This document shows positions 34,601 to 46,076 of a stretch of DNA of 64,000 nucleotides, piece after piece. Under the pieces are notes generated by a model. That model was not told the DNA's origin. It ran no database searches and saw only the letters and a program-made list of their open reading frames with translations. Both the position numbers and the translations under genes were made by a program. Source of the DNA: Ectocarpus siliculosus (taxonomy: Eukaryota; Sar; Phaeophyceae; Ectocarpales; Ectocarpaceae); assembly GCA_000310025.1 (NCBI GenBank), contig FN648707.1, positions 94,765 to 158,764 on the forward strand, read 5' to 3'. Positions within the stretch are counted from its first letter, which is position 1. Each line of letters begins with the position of its first letter.

Positions 34601-37600
34601 TTCGATTTTGAGTTCTACTGCCAGGTTCTTTATGTACGGACGCTAACTGTAAACGCACGTGTTTTGTGAGAAAAATGCCAGCATGGTATTGCGCGTAATA
34701 ATCCAAGACGCGTGTATTCGGTGCATGGTCTAGGCCCACAAATCGAAAATCGAAAATGTAGGCCCGCAGCGGGGGGTGATACCGTTTTTTTTGGGTAGGA
34801 GACATGCACGTCATGACAGAGGTCCCCAGATTTTTGTGCGGGAACCAGGCGAAAAAATATGTTAGAAATCGCCTGCTTTCGCGATTCCTGAAGCCTTTCG
34901 CTGAGGCGTGTTGCTTTGCTATTGTCCAAAGCCTGCATGACGTCTGGGCCTTAGAGGCTGCTTAGAGGTGTTACAGACACCCGGTGACCCCAGGCTTGTT
35001 TCAATCCATCTACACTATCTGGATGTGCACACGTGGATGGGTTCTGTTGTCGTACCTGCATTTTGTCTTCACCTGTTCGATTCGATGTAGACTACTTGCC
35101 GCTTGAAGCAATGGAACGCGAATGTATGGAGTCCGCGCACGCTCACCGTATCTCGTCAGTGATATAACAACTTCTGTGAAGCGTTGCTGCTGTACAGATA
35201 ATGGACTCCACTTTTAAACCTCAGCTCGACTCTTGAAGCCATTTTGAGAATCCCTCCCTGGCCATTGTTGACGTGCCTAAAGTATGAAGTATTGTTGTTT
35301 GTTGGCCGCCATCGGTACGCTTCATTGTAAAGTGTCGATTTTCGATTCCCAGCCGAGCTGATAGGCCATGTGATTGTTGAATGACGGCAAGTCGTAATGA
35401 TAACGCCATTTAGATCGTTTTGTTTTCGTATCCCACACCTTGACGAAGACCCCCTCCCCCCCCCTCATCCTGTGCAACCGTTGAAATCCCACTGGTGCTT
35501 ACGGCGGAATGTTTCCTCCCTCTCTACGAACCAGTGGCCTGTTTTATCAGCTCCTGGTTGTGATGCAAGCGACCATGATATCAGTCTGCTGGACCGGAGC
35601 CAACCTCATTAAGCTCATCAAAACGTTCAAGTTCCTGGAACTAGCGTCCGTGAACATGCTCGCCATGACCAACCTCGCCATCTGCATGAACCTCGCCCTC
35701 GTCGTCATGGTCAGTTACCTGTGGCAGACAAATCGCGGGTTTATCCTTTGCCCCTTGTTCTTGCTTGTGTGTGACTGTTGTTCCAAGTGACAACTTTTTG
35801 CCTCTGTGGACCGCTTTCTTGTGCGTGGTTGTCCTGCATGGCACGTGTTTTTCGGATCATTCAGGGTTGCTTGTCTGATTCGAACTACGCTATTTCCGTT
35901 ATGCCGTTACGGCGCACTCGATTAGTTTAATCAACTTAAGTCGGAACATGACATTCGTGGATCCATCTTGATAGGCACACTTCCCAACGGCCCAAACGTG
36001 ATGGACAGCATTTGTGACGCTGCCTCCATCTTCTGTGACATCCAACCGTTCGCAGGCTCACTTGGATAAGCTTCCACAGAAAGCAGGACTAGGTACGCCG
36101 CACAGCCACGTACTGTTCTCGGCCTCCGCTCGCGGTTTTATAGTCAGAATCTATCAACAACACAAGCCCGTCTGCCCCCCGTGGTATCTGTTCCTTGTTG
36201 CCCTTGCCTGGTACCTCGGTATGCGGCCTTCTGTCCCCTCTTCACCTGACTGTTGGGGACACGGCACGCCTGCAGTCTCATGGAGATCAACAGCCTGGTG
36301 TCAACAGCCTCAGCTCGCCCTTGCTGATCGTGGTGTCCCTCGTGATTTCCATCGGAGCGGCCGCCGCCGCCGCGCCCTTCTGGGAGTTCATCATCCTTTC
36401 CGGCACGGGGTTCTTCCCGGAAACAGAAAACCAGGTTGGACGACCATCGAAGTTTGCTCCATTTTACCGTCAGCAACATGTACTGCCTCGGTGTTCATCT
36501 GCAATGACCATTGCATCCGTAGTAGTCTGTGTCGCAGGAGACCCTCGCATCGACATATGGGTGCCTACCTGGCGCTTGCGTGTTTACCTCGGTCAAACCC
36601 CTTAACTCCAACAATGACTTCGCTGCGTTGGACGGCACGCTTGGTTCGGTCTCACATGTTGGGTCGGTGGCTCCGTTGTCGTGCTATCGGTGGATGGTTG
36701 ATCGATACAGCGAGGCAGTGACTGGATTACCATCTCCCGCTTCTATCTCGAGTTCTTCGTCGGGATCTGCATGTTCGTCATCGTGGCCTGGCTACTGCTG
36801 TTCCGGATGACGGAGATCAAGGAGTGCTGGAAGATGCACGCCCGCATCCGCTACTACTTCGGTCTCACCCTCATCGCCACGGGCGTGAATCTGATTCTCG
36901 GCATTTGCGGCGTGATTTACCTGATCGGCGATCGCGAGGAGTGAGTGACCGTACTGCCACCATGACTAGAATATGGGAGGATGGGGAATTCGGGGAACAA
37001 CTGTTGGGCATAGGCCGCCTGTGACAGGAGTATTCCATGTTTCACGAAACGTGTGCCGTAATTTTCGCCGCACCGTATGACGCGTAGAACCTTTTTGGAA
37101 CCACACTATCAAGGCAAAGGACGATCGCGAATATGTTCTGTGACGTCTTACATGACATGAATTGGCCTGGCTACGACGTGCATCCTTTTTACCTACAGTA
37201 GTGGGAGATAACAGAAGCCACTCAGCCCCTGTTCTCTAGCTCCGTGAATGACGCATGCACAACTAACGAACCACAACGCATGGGAAGAGGCGGGGAGACC
37301 TCTCTCTGCACAGTGCATGTCTGGTGCGAGATACTTCACCTGCATGACAGATGTACATGATTCTCGCGCATACGCCAAGACTGACGCTATATGCCGTCGG
37401 CGATCATCGGAGGACGCTAAATTTTTTTGTTATTGTACGGTCACAAGGCCTAGCATGCCCAGCACCTGTTCCTGGTCTCCTCAATTTCCTTGCAACTTGG
37501 TTTACTTGTTGGTGAGCTCTAGCCCTAGTGTGGGCCGGCGGACTTGGGGTTGCTGTTGACTGTGTGTATTAGCTTGCAAGGGAGAAGACACAAAGGGGAG

Positions 37601-38478
37601 AGAAAGAGAACGACGAGTACCCCAAAACTTCGACAGGAAACGGGGACTCCGCACTATCATCCAAAGCCTCTCCTCACATACCCTCCAGACACATCCCAAC
37701 TGCGTCCTTGGTAACCACTACTTTCGACTCTCTACTTCCACGCACGAACATTTACTCATATGCTATGACGTCGGGTTCACAACGGTTTTTATCGTCTTGC
37801 GCAAAACCAGGGCCTCGTTTTGAATGGGAATAAATAGTTCGTTGCCTGTCTCGTCGTGGGTAGCCACGAACTGATGGCGTCAGGAGCGATGAATTTTCCA
37901 GTACCTGCCCCTGACAGCGAACGGTTTATTCGGTGGTCACCATTATAGTTTTACGTTGCCATGTACTTTTCCTTCCTTTTGTGGCGGGAGCAGTACATGT
38001 ACATGGCACTTGTTCTCGGCTCTTGCTGGGTGACTGCGAAGAGGCACGATTAACTCAAGTTTTGCCTTCACTTCACCCACCTTCTATTGCGTGTGTGCCC
38101 TGCACTTCTTTTTGATCCGTCTCCTTCTGTCCAAGGCCTCAGCTTATCGTCGTGTCATGGACGCTTCCGCACATTCATATTGCACTGGACACCATGGCCC
38201 TCTACGGCGTCCTGGGCGCGCCACCAAGATACATGGACGAGCGCCACGACGTGGCTTCGTCTGAAGCCGCTGTCTCCGTAACACGTTCTCAAGGGCGTCG
38301 GACCTCGAGTAAACCTGGATCAAGCAGCGCCGCCTTGCAAAGTACTAGCGGGGTGGAAAAGGAAAGCTCGAGCAACGAGCGTGTCAGCTTTTCGAATAAT
38401 AGGACAACGCGAAATATGATGCAAGGTGGGTTGGATGACACTACTCCTACCACTCACCTTCCATCGCAGTGGGATTGA
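31619..38478 (+). CDS. Seven-transmembrane-like family, copy 2 (five exons, 386 aa)
   Basis: Exons: 31619-31872, 35535-35709, 36276-36434, 36711-36940, 38136-38478; phases 2, 0, 0, 2 as in copy 1; stop at 38476-38478. Exon sizes equal those of copy 1 except for one extra codon in exon 3 and a different tail. Conserved cores are present: two N-terminal Cys (LTCD, PECT), AWFSRRKSIKMLLLFFSHW, TMISVCWTG, NLAICMNLALVVM, FVGICMFVIVAWLLLF, KMHARIRYYFGLTLIATGVN, and HIALDTMALYGVLGAPPR in the last span. The tail is Ser/Thr-rich but diverged (VTRSQGRRTSSKPGSSS). Upstream ATGs exist, but the start at 31619 aligns with copy 1. Intron 1 is 3.7 kb and holds GA repeats, a truncated SINE, a MITE and the repeat at 34498. 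No inactivating change is visible. Confidence 0.82.
32096..32151. repeat. GA-rich microsatellite
   Basis: A run of (GA) and (GACAGA) units lies in intron 1 of 7TM copy 2. Apparent Ser-Leu or Arg-Glu reading frames across it are repeat artefacts. Confidence 0.85.
33127..33287 (+). mobile_element. SINE fragment, 5'-truncated, plus orientation
   Basis: The body matches the other SINEs in reverse complement: AGAGTGCTGAACTC, GTACCGCAGGAGGGGAGGG, CTTCTGTGTGACCACGGGTT, GCACTAGTGCTGTGAGCGCT, GATTTGAAGTGAAGAC, ending in a 13-base A tail at 33275-33287. The tRNA-like head is missing, as expected for incomplete retroposition or later loss. Confidence 0.85.
33856..34077 (+). mobile_element. MITE with TA flanks and about 60-bp inverted ends
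   Basis: The left end CCGTAAGAAGAGCCGG continues as AGAGATGGCACCCCCGTGTT. The right end is its near-perfect inverse (AACACGGGGGTGCCATCTCT, then CCGACTCTTACGG). The similarity continues inward to GCGTATTgCTCCAC and its inverse. Each side is flanked by TA, as left by Tc1/mariner-type transposition. It is 222 bp with no coding capacity, in intron 1 of 7TM copy 2. A diverged relative is at 2016-2249. Confidence 0.85.
34498..34626 (+). repeat. Dispersed repeat, also present near 62396
   Basis: The block GAGGCTGGGGTTCTTA, then AGGGTCATGCTACGA, AATGGTGCT and AGTTCTT recurs in the same order at 62396-62535. Both copies lie in or next to an intron 1 of a 7TM gene, but in opposite orientation relative to the gene. 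Confidence 0.75.
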
Positions 38479-38778
38479 TCTCTGGATGGGTGCGATCTTG
38501 GCTTTCTGATCGGAGGAAGGGGTACGCGGCGTGTGTCCATGGCGTGGGCAGGAAGGAACAGGTCGAAGCATGCGGCTTGGTCGAGAACGATTGGCTGAAG
38601 CGGGTTGTTCCACCCACGGGGCCTGTAGTTCGAAAGCCAGATCATATGTGTGTGCTGCGTGCGCTGCCATGCGCCGCATCGTGTGTTTATTGGTTTATGG
38701 GACTCGGATATATATAGTAGTTTGGGCACGCCTTGAAGCGCTCAACTCCTCCGCCCCTTGGCCCTCATCAGGGTTTCG

Positions 38779-39100
38779 TTTTTTTTTTTGCTTTTTTTTT
38801 GTCTTCACTTCAAATCAGCGTTCGCAGCACTAGTGCCGCTTACTACAACCCGTGGTCACACAGAAGAGCCGCTCTCTCCCCTCCCCTCCTGCGGTACTCT
38901 GCCTTCGGTTTTTAATGCGAGAAGAGTTCAGCACTCTCTTCCCTCTGTGTACACACGAACTAGCGCTGGCCACTAGGCCACGAGCGGACGCGAGAGAAAA
39001 ACTCACTTTGCAAGAAAAGCTCGCTTACGCCGGGATTGGAACCCCTGACCTGACCTCTAGAAGGTTTCGAGGATACCAACTAGACTACCGGGGCGACCGG
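38779..39100 (-). mobile_element. tRNA-derived SINE, near full length
   Basis: On the minus strand it starts with a tRNA-like head: CCGGTCGCCCCGGTAGTCTA then GTTGGTATCC (A-box-like), followed by GGGGTTCCAATCC where the B box is expected. After the head come AAAGTGAGTTTTTCTC, CAGAGGGAAGAGAGTGCTGA, CGCAGGAGGGGAGGG and GAAGTGAAGAC, with an A-rich tail at the low-coordinate end. In this copy the B box is mutated (TTCCAATCC instead of TTCGAATCC). Such SINEs depend on a LINE for retroposition. Confidence 0.88.
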
Positions 39101-40944
39101 CTTTGTGTCCCCGCTTGATCGCGTCTTGGGGGCCAAGATGCAGCTTGTTGTATTTTTTTGGCAAGGTTTCATGGCAAACCCATGCAGCCTTGAAGGTGGT
39201 GTTAAGTTTATTCGTCAGGTGATGACATTGTGACCCCCGACAACAGCAGTGTCACGGGAACATTCGGTGGTACTGGGGGTACTTGATTCGACATCGGAAG
39301 TTTAACGTGTGCGTGGCGACTTCAGGTGTGTAGTAGACGCGGACGCTAGCGTTTCTCCAGGTATAGTGTGTGCTTTGACACAAAGGGACATTTAGAGCTT
39401 GCTCTTTTCGTGTGGAGTGGACGCCGGGCACGTCTCAAGCGAGATGTATCTTGTATTTACATGTTAATTTCAGCGGCGAGCATGCTTGGTAGATGACGCC
39501 TGTGGCAGCCTGTATCATACTTCGAGGCACCGTTTATGAAGTCTTAGCTGTAGTTCCTCGTTACGATTTCCTACGCTTCGGTTCGCTGTTAGCTTGCAAG
39601 ACTTAACTCTACAAAGCTGTTGCTCTCTGTCTTGTTTATTTAGTAAGCAGGTGCATTTGTACGGCCCACGTATTCGCTTGTTCCCTTGGATAGGCCTTTA
39701 GGACTGGGGGCGTGTAGTGAGGTCGTTGTATTGACACTTGGTCTAGACTGCTGTCCATGGTGAGTTCAAGTCTGCTTTGTACACTCGACTGCCCTTCCTC
39801 TCTTTCCGGTGGTTTTGAAGGCAAGCATGCAGATGGTGCTCAGTCCGTCCTGAGCGCGCGTCTGGCAGGCTGAAAGAAGAGATAGTAAATTGGCCGTCGC
39901 TGTAGCGCTCTGTCGAGGATTGGATACAAGTTCGAGCCGGCACGGGCAAGGCGTGTGTCCCCACAGGATATTCGCTTTCTTCGTGTCATGCGTATGTAGG
40001 ACAGCTTCCGCGACTCTGTAGATAATAATAATTTATTTAGTATTGGCATTGTATGTCCTCATGCACAATCTTAATCTTTGCCCCACGCAAGCATCTTAGC
40101 AGCGGTGCTGCGCTCACGCTTGTTGGGAACGTGTCTTTTATAGGAATAGTACTGTTCCCTTTTCGCCTTGACGGTGCTCGGATTCTCCCGCCATCGAAGT
40201 CAGATGATATGATGTGGGGGGTATTATTGCCGGTAAACGTTCTGGCCACGAAAACGTTTTTGGGTGAGAAAAAGAGAACAACAACCGTTTGAGGCCGTCG
40301 CGATTCTCTTCAAGATCGTGTTGAGACACCCACAATATTGCGGTCGAAAATGTCACAAACAGCCGCTGCTTTTGAGGCCGGGAGACTGCCACCACCGTGT
40401 CATATGTTCGTTCACCACGTACGCATGTGTCCGCTCGCAACATATTGCTTCCACACCTCAGCGAGGATGAACACTCTGAAGCCCCTTGTTTGGGGCCCGT
40501 CTGCGCTACTCTTTGTTGCGAACCCTATTATCCTAAAATTTAGAATAAATATTAGGCAAGCACCTTCAGACGGGAGCCGGGCTAACCCAGGCCTGTTTTT
40601 ACCTGCACTTATCTACTGCTGCACACTCAAACTCTGTATCCGTTGCACAGACAGGTAAATAAATGATGAGTGTTGCTGGACCACAGAGGACGAACGACAA
40701 CAACATCTTACCCGATCACATGTATGTGTGTATTATTAACTTATCGGAAAAAAGTGACAGAAGGTAGGGTAGTTCTAATGTGAAGACAACCAACAACACA
40801 AGAATCAGTCCGTTGGTCACACACAGCTAGGTGTTGCTGTTGTTGTTGTCCGTTCCGTTCTCTCTGGCCAGGTACTATACTGCTGTACCTTCTTCTGTTC
40901 GTCTGCACAGCAGTGTTCAGTATGCACAGCAGTGTGTACAAAAC

Positions 40945-41335
40945 CGATTTGACATTTTTTGTGCCGCAGCCGGTTGCGCCGCCGCCTCCGGAGGCTCACC
41001 GCGCCATGACCGCGGCCACGCCGGGCGCCAGACGCGGCGGGCAGCATCTTTTGTGCCTCGGTCTCCCTCGACGATAAAGGGGAACACTGGATTGGTAGCC
41101 GTGAGGTTGTTCTAAAACAAACCACACGACCACATAGATAGCAGCACAGCAGTAGTAGCTATATCCCCAAAAACGATTTGACCTATTTTTTGTGTACCGC
41201 AGCCGGTTGCGCCGGCACCCCCTATCACGCTCACTGCGCCACGGTCGCGGCCGGGCTGGGCACGAGACACGGCGCGCAGTATCTTGTGTGCCTTGGTTTC
41301 CCTCCTCGTGAACGAGCCGGAGACTGCAACAACCA
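40945..41335. repeat. Diverged tandem duplication, two units of about 165 bp
   Basis: Unit 1 (about 40945-41108) and unit 2 (about 41171-41335) share AACCGATTTGACAT/AACGATTTGACCT, TTTTTTGTG, CCGCAGCCGGTTGCGCCG, GCTCAC, GCGCCA and GCGGCC, CTTGTGTGCCT or CTTTTGTGCCT, and TCCCTC, in order. CACAGCAGT motifs precede each unit. The G+C-rich middle could once have been coding, but neither unit has a convincing frame. Confidence 0.7.
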
Positions 41336-41640
41336 ACAACAGCTCGTTTTGAAAAAGGACCACAACAACTACAACAACTGCGGCCTACAAACTGTTGTTT
41401 TAGTCTACAGATAGATAGCGATGGTACATAATATACAACAACTGTAATACTGACTTCTACGTAGAATACAGTAGTTTGTGTGAGAGGTACGATATATGCA
41501 TAGGGGTTGGTTGTGGGTCGGCCACGCCATCACGGGTGTGTGTGACACAACGGAGCATCCGTGTATCCTATACGCGTCAAAAAACAAGTAAAGCGGCGGC
41601 ATCTTGGTGGGGTCAAACTAACTCCCCGCTTATTTATTAT

Positions 41641-41988
41641 TTTTTTTGTTTGTTTTTATTTTTTTATTTTTTTGTCTCACTTCAAATCAATCAGCGCTCA
41701 CAGCACTACTAGTGCCGCTTACTACAACCCGTGGTCACACAGAAGAGCCCCTCTCTACCCTCCCCTCCTGCGGTACTTTGCCTTCGATTTTCAATGCGAG
41801 AAGAGTTCAGCACTCTCTTCCCTCTGTGTTCACACGAACTACTGTAGCGCTATCCACTAGGCCAGCAGCGGAAGCGAGAGAAAAACTCACTTTGCAAGAA
41901 AAGCTCGCTTACGCCGGGATTCGAACCCCTGACCTGACCTCTATCTAGAAGGTTTCGTGGATACCAACTAGACCACCGAGGCGACCGG
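41641..41988 (-). mobile_element. tRNA-derived SINE, full length
   Basis: On the minus strand the head reads CCGGTCGCCTCGGTGGTCTA then GTTGGTATCC (A box), and GGGGTTCGAATCCCGGCG (intact B box), followed by the common SINE body and a poly-A-rich tail at 41641-41680. TATTATTT occurs on both sides (about 41634 and 41988) and could be a target-site duplication, but the low complexity makes this weak. Confidence 0.9.
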
Positions 41989-42470
41989 TATTATTTGCAC
42001 ACAGCAATACGCAATACAGCAGTATTACGGTGGCACAGAAAAATTGAGAGCAAATTTTTGCTTTTTTCCGGCGAAATTTTTTTTTCTGAACAGGGCGTGT
42101 ACGCAATATTTTTTCAATCGAAGGAATCGAACATTATGGTCCAAAGCCTTTATATACACAGTAAAGCTAGGTCAGTAGACCTACCACACATCAAATGAAA
42201 GACGGCAACCACAGCTTTCAAATGAGCCTGGTCTTGCTCTCATCGGATGACGACACGGTACAGCAGTGGCCGGCGATATATGGGTACTTTTTGACTATAT
42301 TTTTATGTGGGGAGGCGAAAAAAAAAAAAATGACGAAGAAATAGCAACGCAGGTAGAACTTTTTGGAAACCCTATGATTTGGCGCGCGGGACCATCAGAC
42401 CAGCTTTTGAAACAACGCAGCCGTTGTCGAGTACCGCACGCTGGAAGAGGGGCCTCCCAGCTTTCGGCCG

Positions 42471-44934
42471 ATGACAAAACCGAAGGGCAGGAACAAGCCC
42501 ACCGGCGGTGTCGGTGGACGCGAGACGAAGGCGAGAAAGAGAGCCAAGACGGCAGCGGCGAGAGATGCTTTGGCCCTGGACAGACGCAGCGCTAAGCTTG
42601 AGCAGGAGCGTGCAGCACTCGCGTCGGAGATGGCGCAGAGAGAGCAAGCGCTCAGAGCGAAGGAGCAAGCGCTTAGAGCGAAGGAGGCGGCCTTCGCCAA
42701 GAAGGAGGAGGCAGCGGCGCGCGCCGCTGCGCAGCGGGAAAAGCGTGAGCAGGAAGAGGTTGAGCGCGTCGAAGCGGCAGCTGCTGCTGCGGCGGAGAAG
42801 GTGGCTCAGGACCTGAACTACATGGACACATCTGTGCACGAGGTGAAGCCGAAGAAGGGCGAGGTCTGGACCCACTTGCAGTCAAGGATGGTCCTCATGC
42901 TACTCTTCGACCTCCGCAAGGAAGGTCGCTCTGAGAACGAGGCAGTGTTGCAGGTCAGTACACAGCAGTGAAGGTTGGATGGTGCGGCACAGCAGCAGGC
43001 CGATACCTTTTTTAAATTTTCATCTTCATCAAAGAGGGGTAACGGTGTCTGTGTTTGAATGTACACTCCGGAATATGTGCGGTACACCCTGTTTTTGCTG
43101 CTGTTTACAACAGCAGTATGCTCATGTGTGGTTTGTGTGTTTTCGTCTTATGTATGTTGGGTGCGAGCGTGTGCCGTTCGGTACATGTTTGACTCACCAG
43201 TGTATGTCACACACATATTCAGCAGGAATACATTGTACTGCTGTACAGCAGTACTTCACAGCAGTGCTTTACAGCAGACGAGCAGGCTTGAATGTGCGAT
43301 GTCTCACTGCTGTACAATGTCCAAGTGAACTGACCTCATTCATGAACGATGTTGCAATATTTTCTCTTCTCTGGACATCTCTATGCTGGCAGGTGGCGCG
43401 CACTTTCAAGATCGGCCACGACAAGGTCAGGCGCATCAACAACCACTGGTGGGATCACCGCCAGTTGTACGAGACCACCGCCGCGGGGAGAGGCAAGATG
43501 GCAAAGGAGGATGATGGGCGACGCCGCCTCACCGAAGTACAAGCAGATCAACTTCGCGAGTTCATCAACGACGAGCACAAGGCCGGTCGTCAAGTCTTTC
43601 GCCGCACGGTGGCAGAATGGGTGCACAGGACTTGCAACATGGAGCAGCCGTCCAACCGTTCGGTAGGAGGGCTGCTGAGTAGGCTCGGCTACAAGCGTCG
43701 TAGAGGCAGGATCAAAACGCCGCCGTTGAACGCCGAAAGACTTGCTCGCATTCGTCGGTTTCTTGTTGAGATGGACATGGCAAAGAGGGCAGAGGATGCT
43801 GGGTTAGCAGTGATCGTGTACATGGATGAGAGTTTTGTCCACCAGGCTCATGGTTCCCCGTATTCTTACTTTCCCTCGGACGAGAATGGAGTTGTGCAGG
43901 ATGGGATTGGTCGCACAACGGGGAAGGGCTTGCGCATGATCATGGTGCATGCAATCACGAAATGGGGGCCGTTGGCTAAGTTTTGTGATGGGTTTCCGAT
44001 CGAAGAGGGCTGGTTCAAGGAAACGGGTAGCGGCAAGAAGAAAATGGAAGATGAGGAGACAGCAGAGTTTCTGTGGCAGGCTAAGTTGGCAAAGGGCGAT
44101 TACCACGCAGCAATGACAGACTCGATGTTCATGGAGTGGCTTGAACACCGCCTTAGTCCAGCGTACAACGCGATCCCTGAGTTCGAAGGCAAGAAGATGA
44201 TTCTTGTTCTTGACAACGCCTCATACCACCATGGATTTGACGCGGAAGTCAAAGTGCCGGAAACCAACACCAAGAAGCACAACGTCGATCTGTTGCGTAA
44301 GTTTGGGGCCAAGTCGATCAGGGTTAAACGTAAGGAGGGCGAACAGGGCTTTGTTGAGCACAACTTCGAGGTACCGTCAGAGCCTGGTTCCTCATTCCCT
44401 GCAGGGAACAGAGAGGGCGGTGTAAGCAGAGCGGAGGTAGCAACGGCCACTCGGGAGTACATCCGCCTCAATTACCCTGAAAGGCTCGAGGAACGGGTGG
44501 TGACATTCATGAAGAAAAAGGGGTGGGCGTTGATTTGGACGCCGCCCTACATGCCGTCCTTTCAACCTATCGAGCTTTTTTGGCAGCATGGCAAGCAGTA
44601 CGTCAGCCTTAACTTTGAGTTGAAGCGAAAGATGCGGGAGGTGTGGGTGCAGATTCGTCAAGGTTGGTACGGGGACAAGGAGTGGTCAGGCCAGGAGGGG
44701 GGGTGGAAGGCAGCCAATTGTTCGAAGCTGGTTGAACACGCCATTGGAGAGATGAATAAGTGGGTCAGGGATCGTGATGCAGGGCTTTCGGGTAAGATAG
44801 GCAACCTGCAGAAACCGGACGGGTACGACAAAGATGATGTGTCGCCCGTGGGTGATGTCGAGGAAGGGGTAGGGGAGCAGATCCAGCAGGAAAGCGCAGA
44901 ATGGGGTGATGGCAGCGACGAGGTTGAACCATGA
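42471..44934 (+). CDS. IS630/Tc1/mariner-superfamily DDE transposase, two exons, 674 aa
   Basis: The product would cut and paste its element at TA-type targets. Exon 1 (42471-42953) encodes a basic N-terminus and a long Ala/Glu/Lys coiled coil, then a helix ending NEAVLQ. Exon 2 (43393-44934) continues in phase 0 with VARTFKIGHDKVRRINNHW, a helix-turn-helix likely to bind the ends. A second DNA-binding region follows (VAEWVHRT, VGGLLSRLGYKRRRGR). Catalytic residues are D306 (VYMDES), D435 (LVLDNASYHH) and E555 (PSFQPIELFW). The intron is shown by TTGCAG|GTCAGT and CTGGCAG|GTG. No stops interrupt the frame, so it could be active or recent. The 119 residues between D435 and E555 are far more than the 34-41 of classical Tc1/mariner. 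The C-terminus is acidic. I could not find terminal inverted repeats by eye, so element borders are unknown. Confidence 0.85.
43238..43320. repeat. Clustered palindromic CAGCAGT motifs in the transposase intron
   Basis: GTACTGCTGTACAGCAGTAC at about 43239-43258 is a perfect 20-base palindrome. It is followed by CACAGCAGTG, TACAGCAGAC and CACTGCTGTAC within 80 bases. It lies inside the intron of the transposase gene. Confidence 0.8.
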
Positions 44935-46076
44935 TAAGATTTTTTCCAGTCTTGTGATCGATTGCTACACGCCCATGCACTGGGTGTGCCATGTTCCAGC
45001 AGCACACATATGTGATTGCTGTGAGCGGGGGTTGCGTCCCTGCTTCCAGCTGCTGCAGTTATGAAAAAAAAATCCAAATTATTCAAATGTCAACAAGTTT
45101 TACCCCGGATGCAGCTTGCCACACGTCATCTGCATTCATGTTTATCTTCTTGCGTATTGACCGCCTTCCGTCATGGAAGCGTGTTACGCTACTGTATGCC
45201 GACAGGCGCTTGAAAAAATGAGGTACAGGCCGACAAGTGGGGATACATGTTGGCCGGATTTTTCTGCGCACTTTTTCCGATTTCGAATCTCTGTTCGGAT
45301 ACATGACAAGCCATATCTCAAGCAACTTTCAATATTTTTTTTTTGTTATTTTTTCATTGTGACCGCCTTTGCCCTGTCGTCAATTTGTGCTATCGTATGC
45401 TGTGCTGCGCATCGTATTGCGAAAGTTACAAGCCGAAACGCATATCTGTTGATTTGCTCCCATTACTTCTGTGCCACCGTAATAGTATGTTTTTTTTGTT
45501 CCGATGTGCGCACCAACATACCAGTAACTCTTCGTCTCTCATACATGCATTTTTTTTTTTTTGTAACTTCAAATCAGCGCTCACGGCACTACAGCAGTAG
45601 TGCCGTTTACTCAACCCGTGGTCACACACAGAAGGGCCCCTCTCTACCCTCCCCTCCTGCGGTACGTTGCCTTCGGTTTTTAGTGCGAGAAGAGTTCAGC
45701 ACTCACTTCCCTCTGTGTACACACGACCTATGCAGCGCTGTCCACCAGGTCAGGAGCGGAAGCGAGAGAAAAACTCACTTTGCAAGAAAAGTTCGCTTAC
45801 GCCGGGATTGTATGTACAATTAATATGTATGTATCTCCGACCGCTCAGCTACAGTATCTCCCATCCAAACTCTCAGATTCCCCCGGAACAACTTGCATAT
45901 GCATACCCCTCACCGACCGCACCACACTCAGCAAGCTGTGTACCGTCCTATCCACCGCACTGGCCAGGTGCCCCTGCCACCATATTTCGGGTCTCCCTAG
46001 CAACTGCTGCAGATAGCACCATTGGCGAGGCACTGGACGGACAGCGGGTGGCTGCCTGTACGGGGAATCTACGTGC
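44935..46076. other. Intergenic region upstream of 7TM copy 3
   Basis: No supported gene. It holds the 3' flank of the transposase gene and a truncated SINE (45551-45809), which ends about 270 bases before the copy 3 start codon, so the SINE lies in or near the copy 3 promoter. No inverted repeat matching the region before 42471 was found by eye. Confidence 0.45.
45551..45809 (-). mobile_element. SINE, truncated within the tRNA-like head
   Basis: Minus-strand body and A-rich tail match the other copies (GCGCTGATTTGAAGTTAC, CGCAGGAGGGGAGGG, AAAGTGAGTTTTTCTC), but the element ends at CAATCCCGGCG, losing the A box and most of the B box. An extra CTACAGCAGTAG sits inside the body at about 45590-45602. 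Confidence 0.85.

Larger units (their letters stand above)
38479..42470. other. Intergenic region between 7TM copy 2 and the transposase gene
   Basis: About 4 kb with no supported host gene. It contains two near-complete SINEs (38779-39100 and 41641-41988), a diverged tandem duplication (40945-41335), and several CAGCAGT motifs. The part 39101-40940 shows nothing recognisable. Confidence 0.5.

Noticed and set aside
41930-41988. tRNA gene on the minus strand
   Set aside because: A and B boxes are present but the sequence is the head of a SINE repeated several times, without a convincing full cloverleaf or 3' end.
42979-43392. N-terminal extension of the transposase frame starting at 42979
   Set aside because: This part is intron: it contains poly-T and CAGCAGT repeats, and splicing 42953 to 43393 joins the two halves of the helix-turn-helix region in phase.
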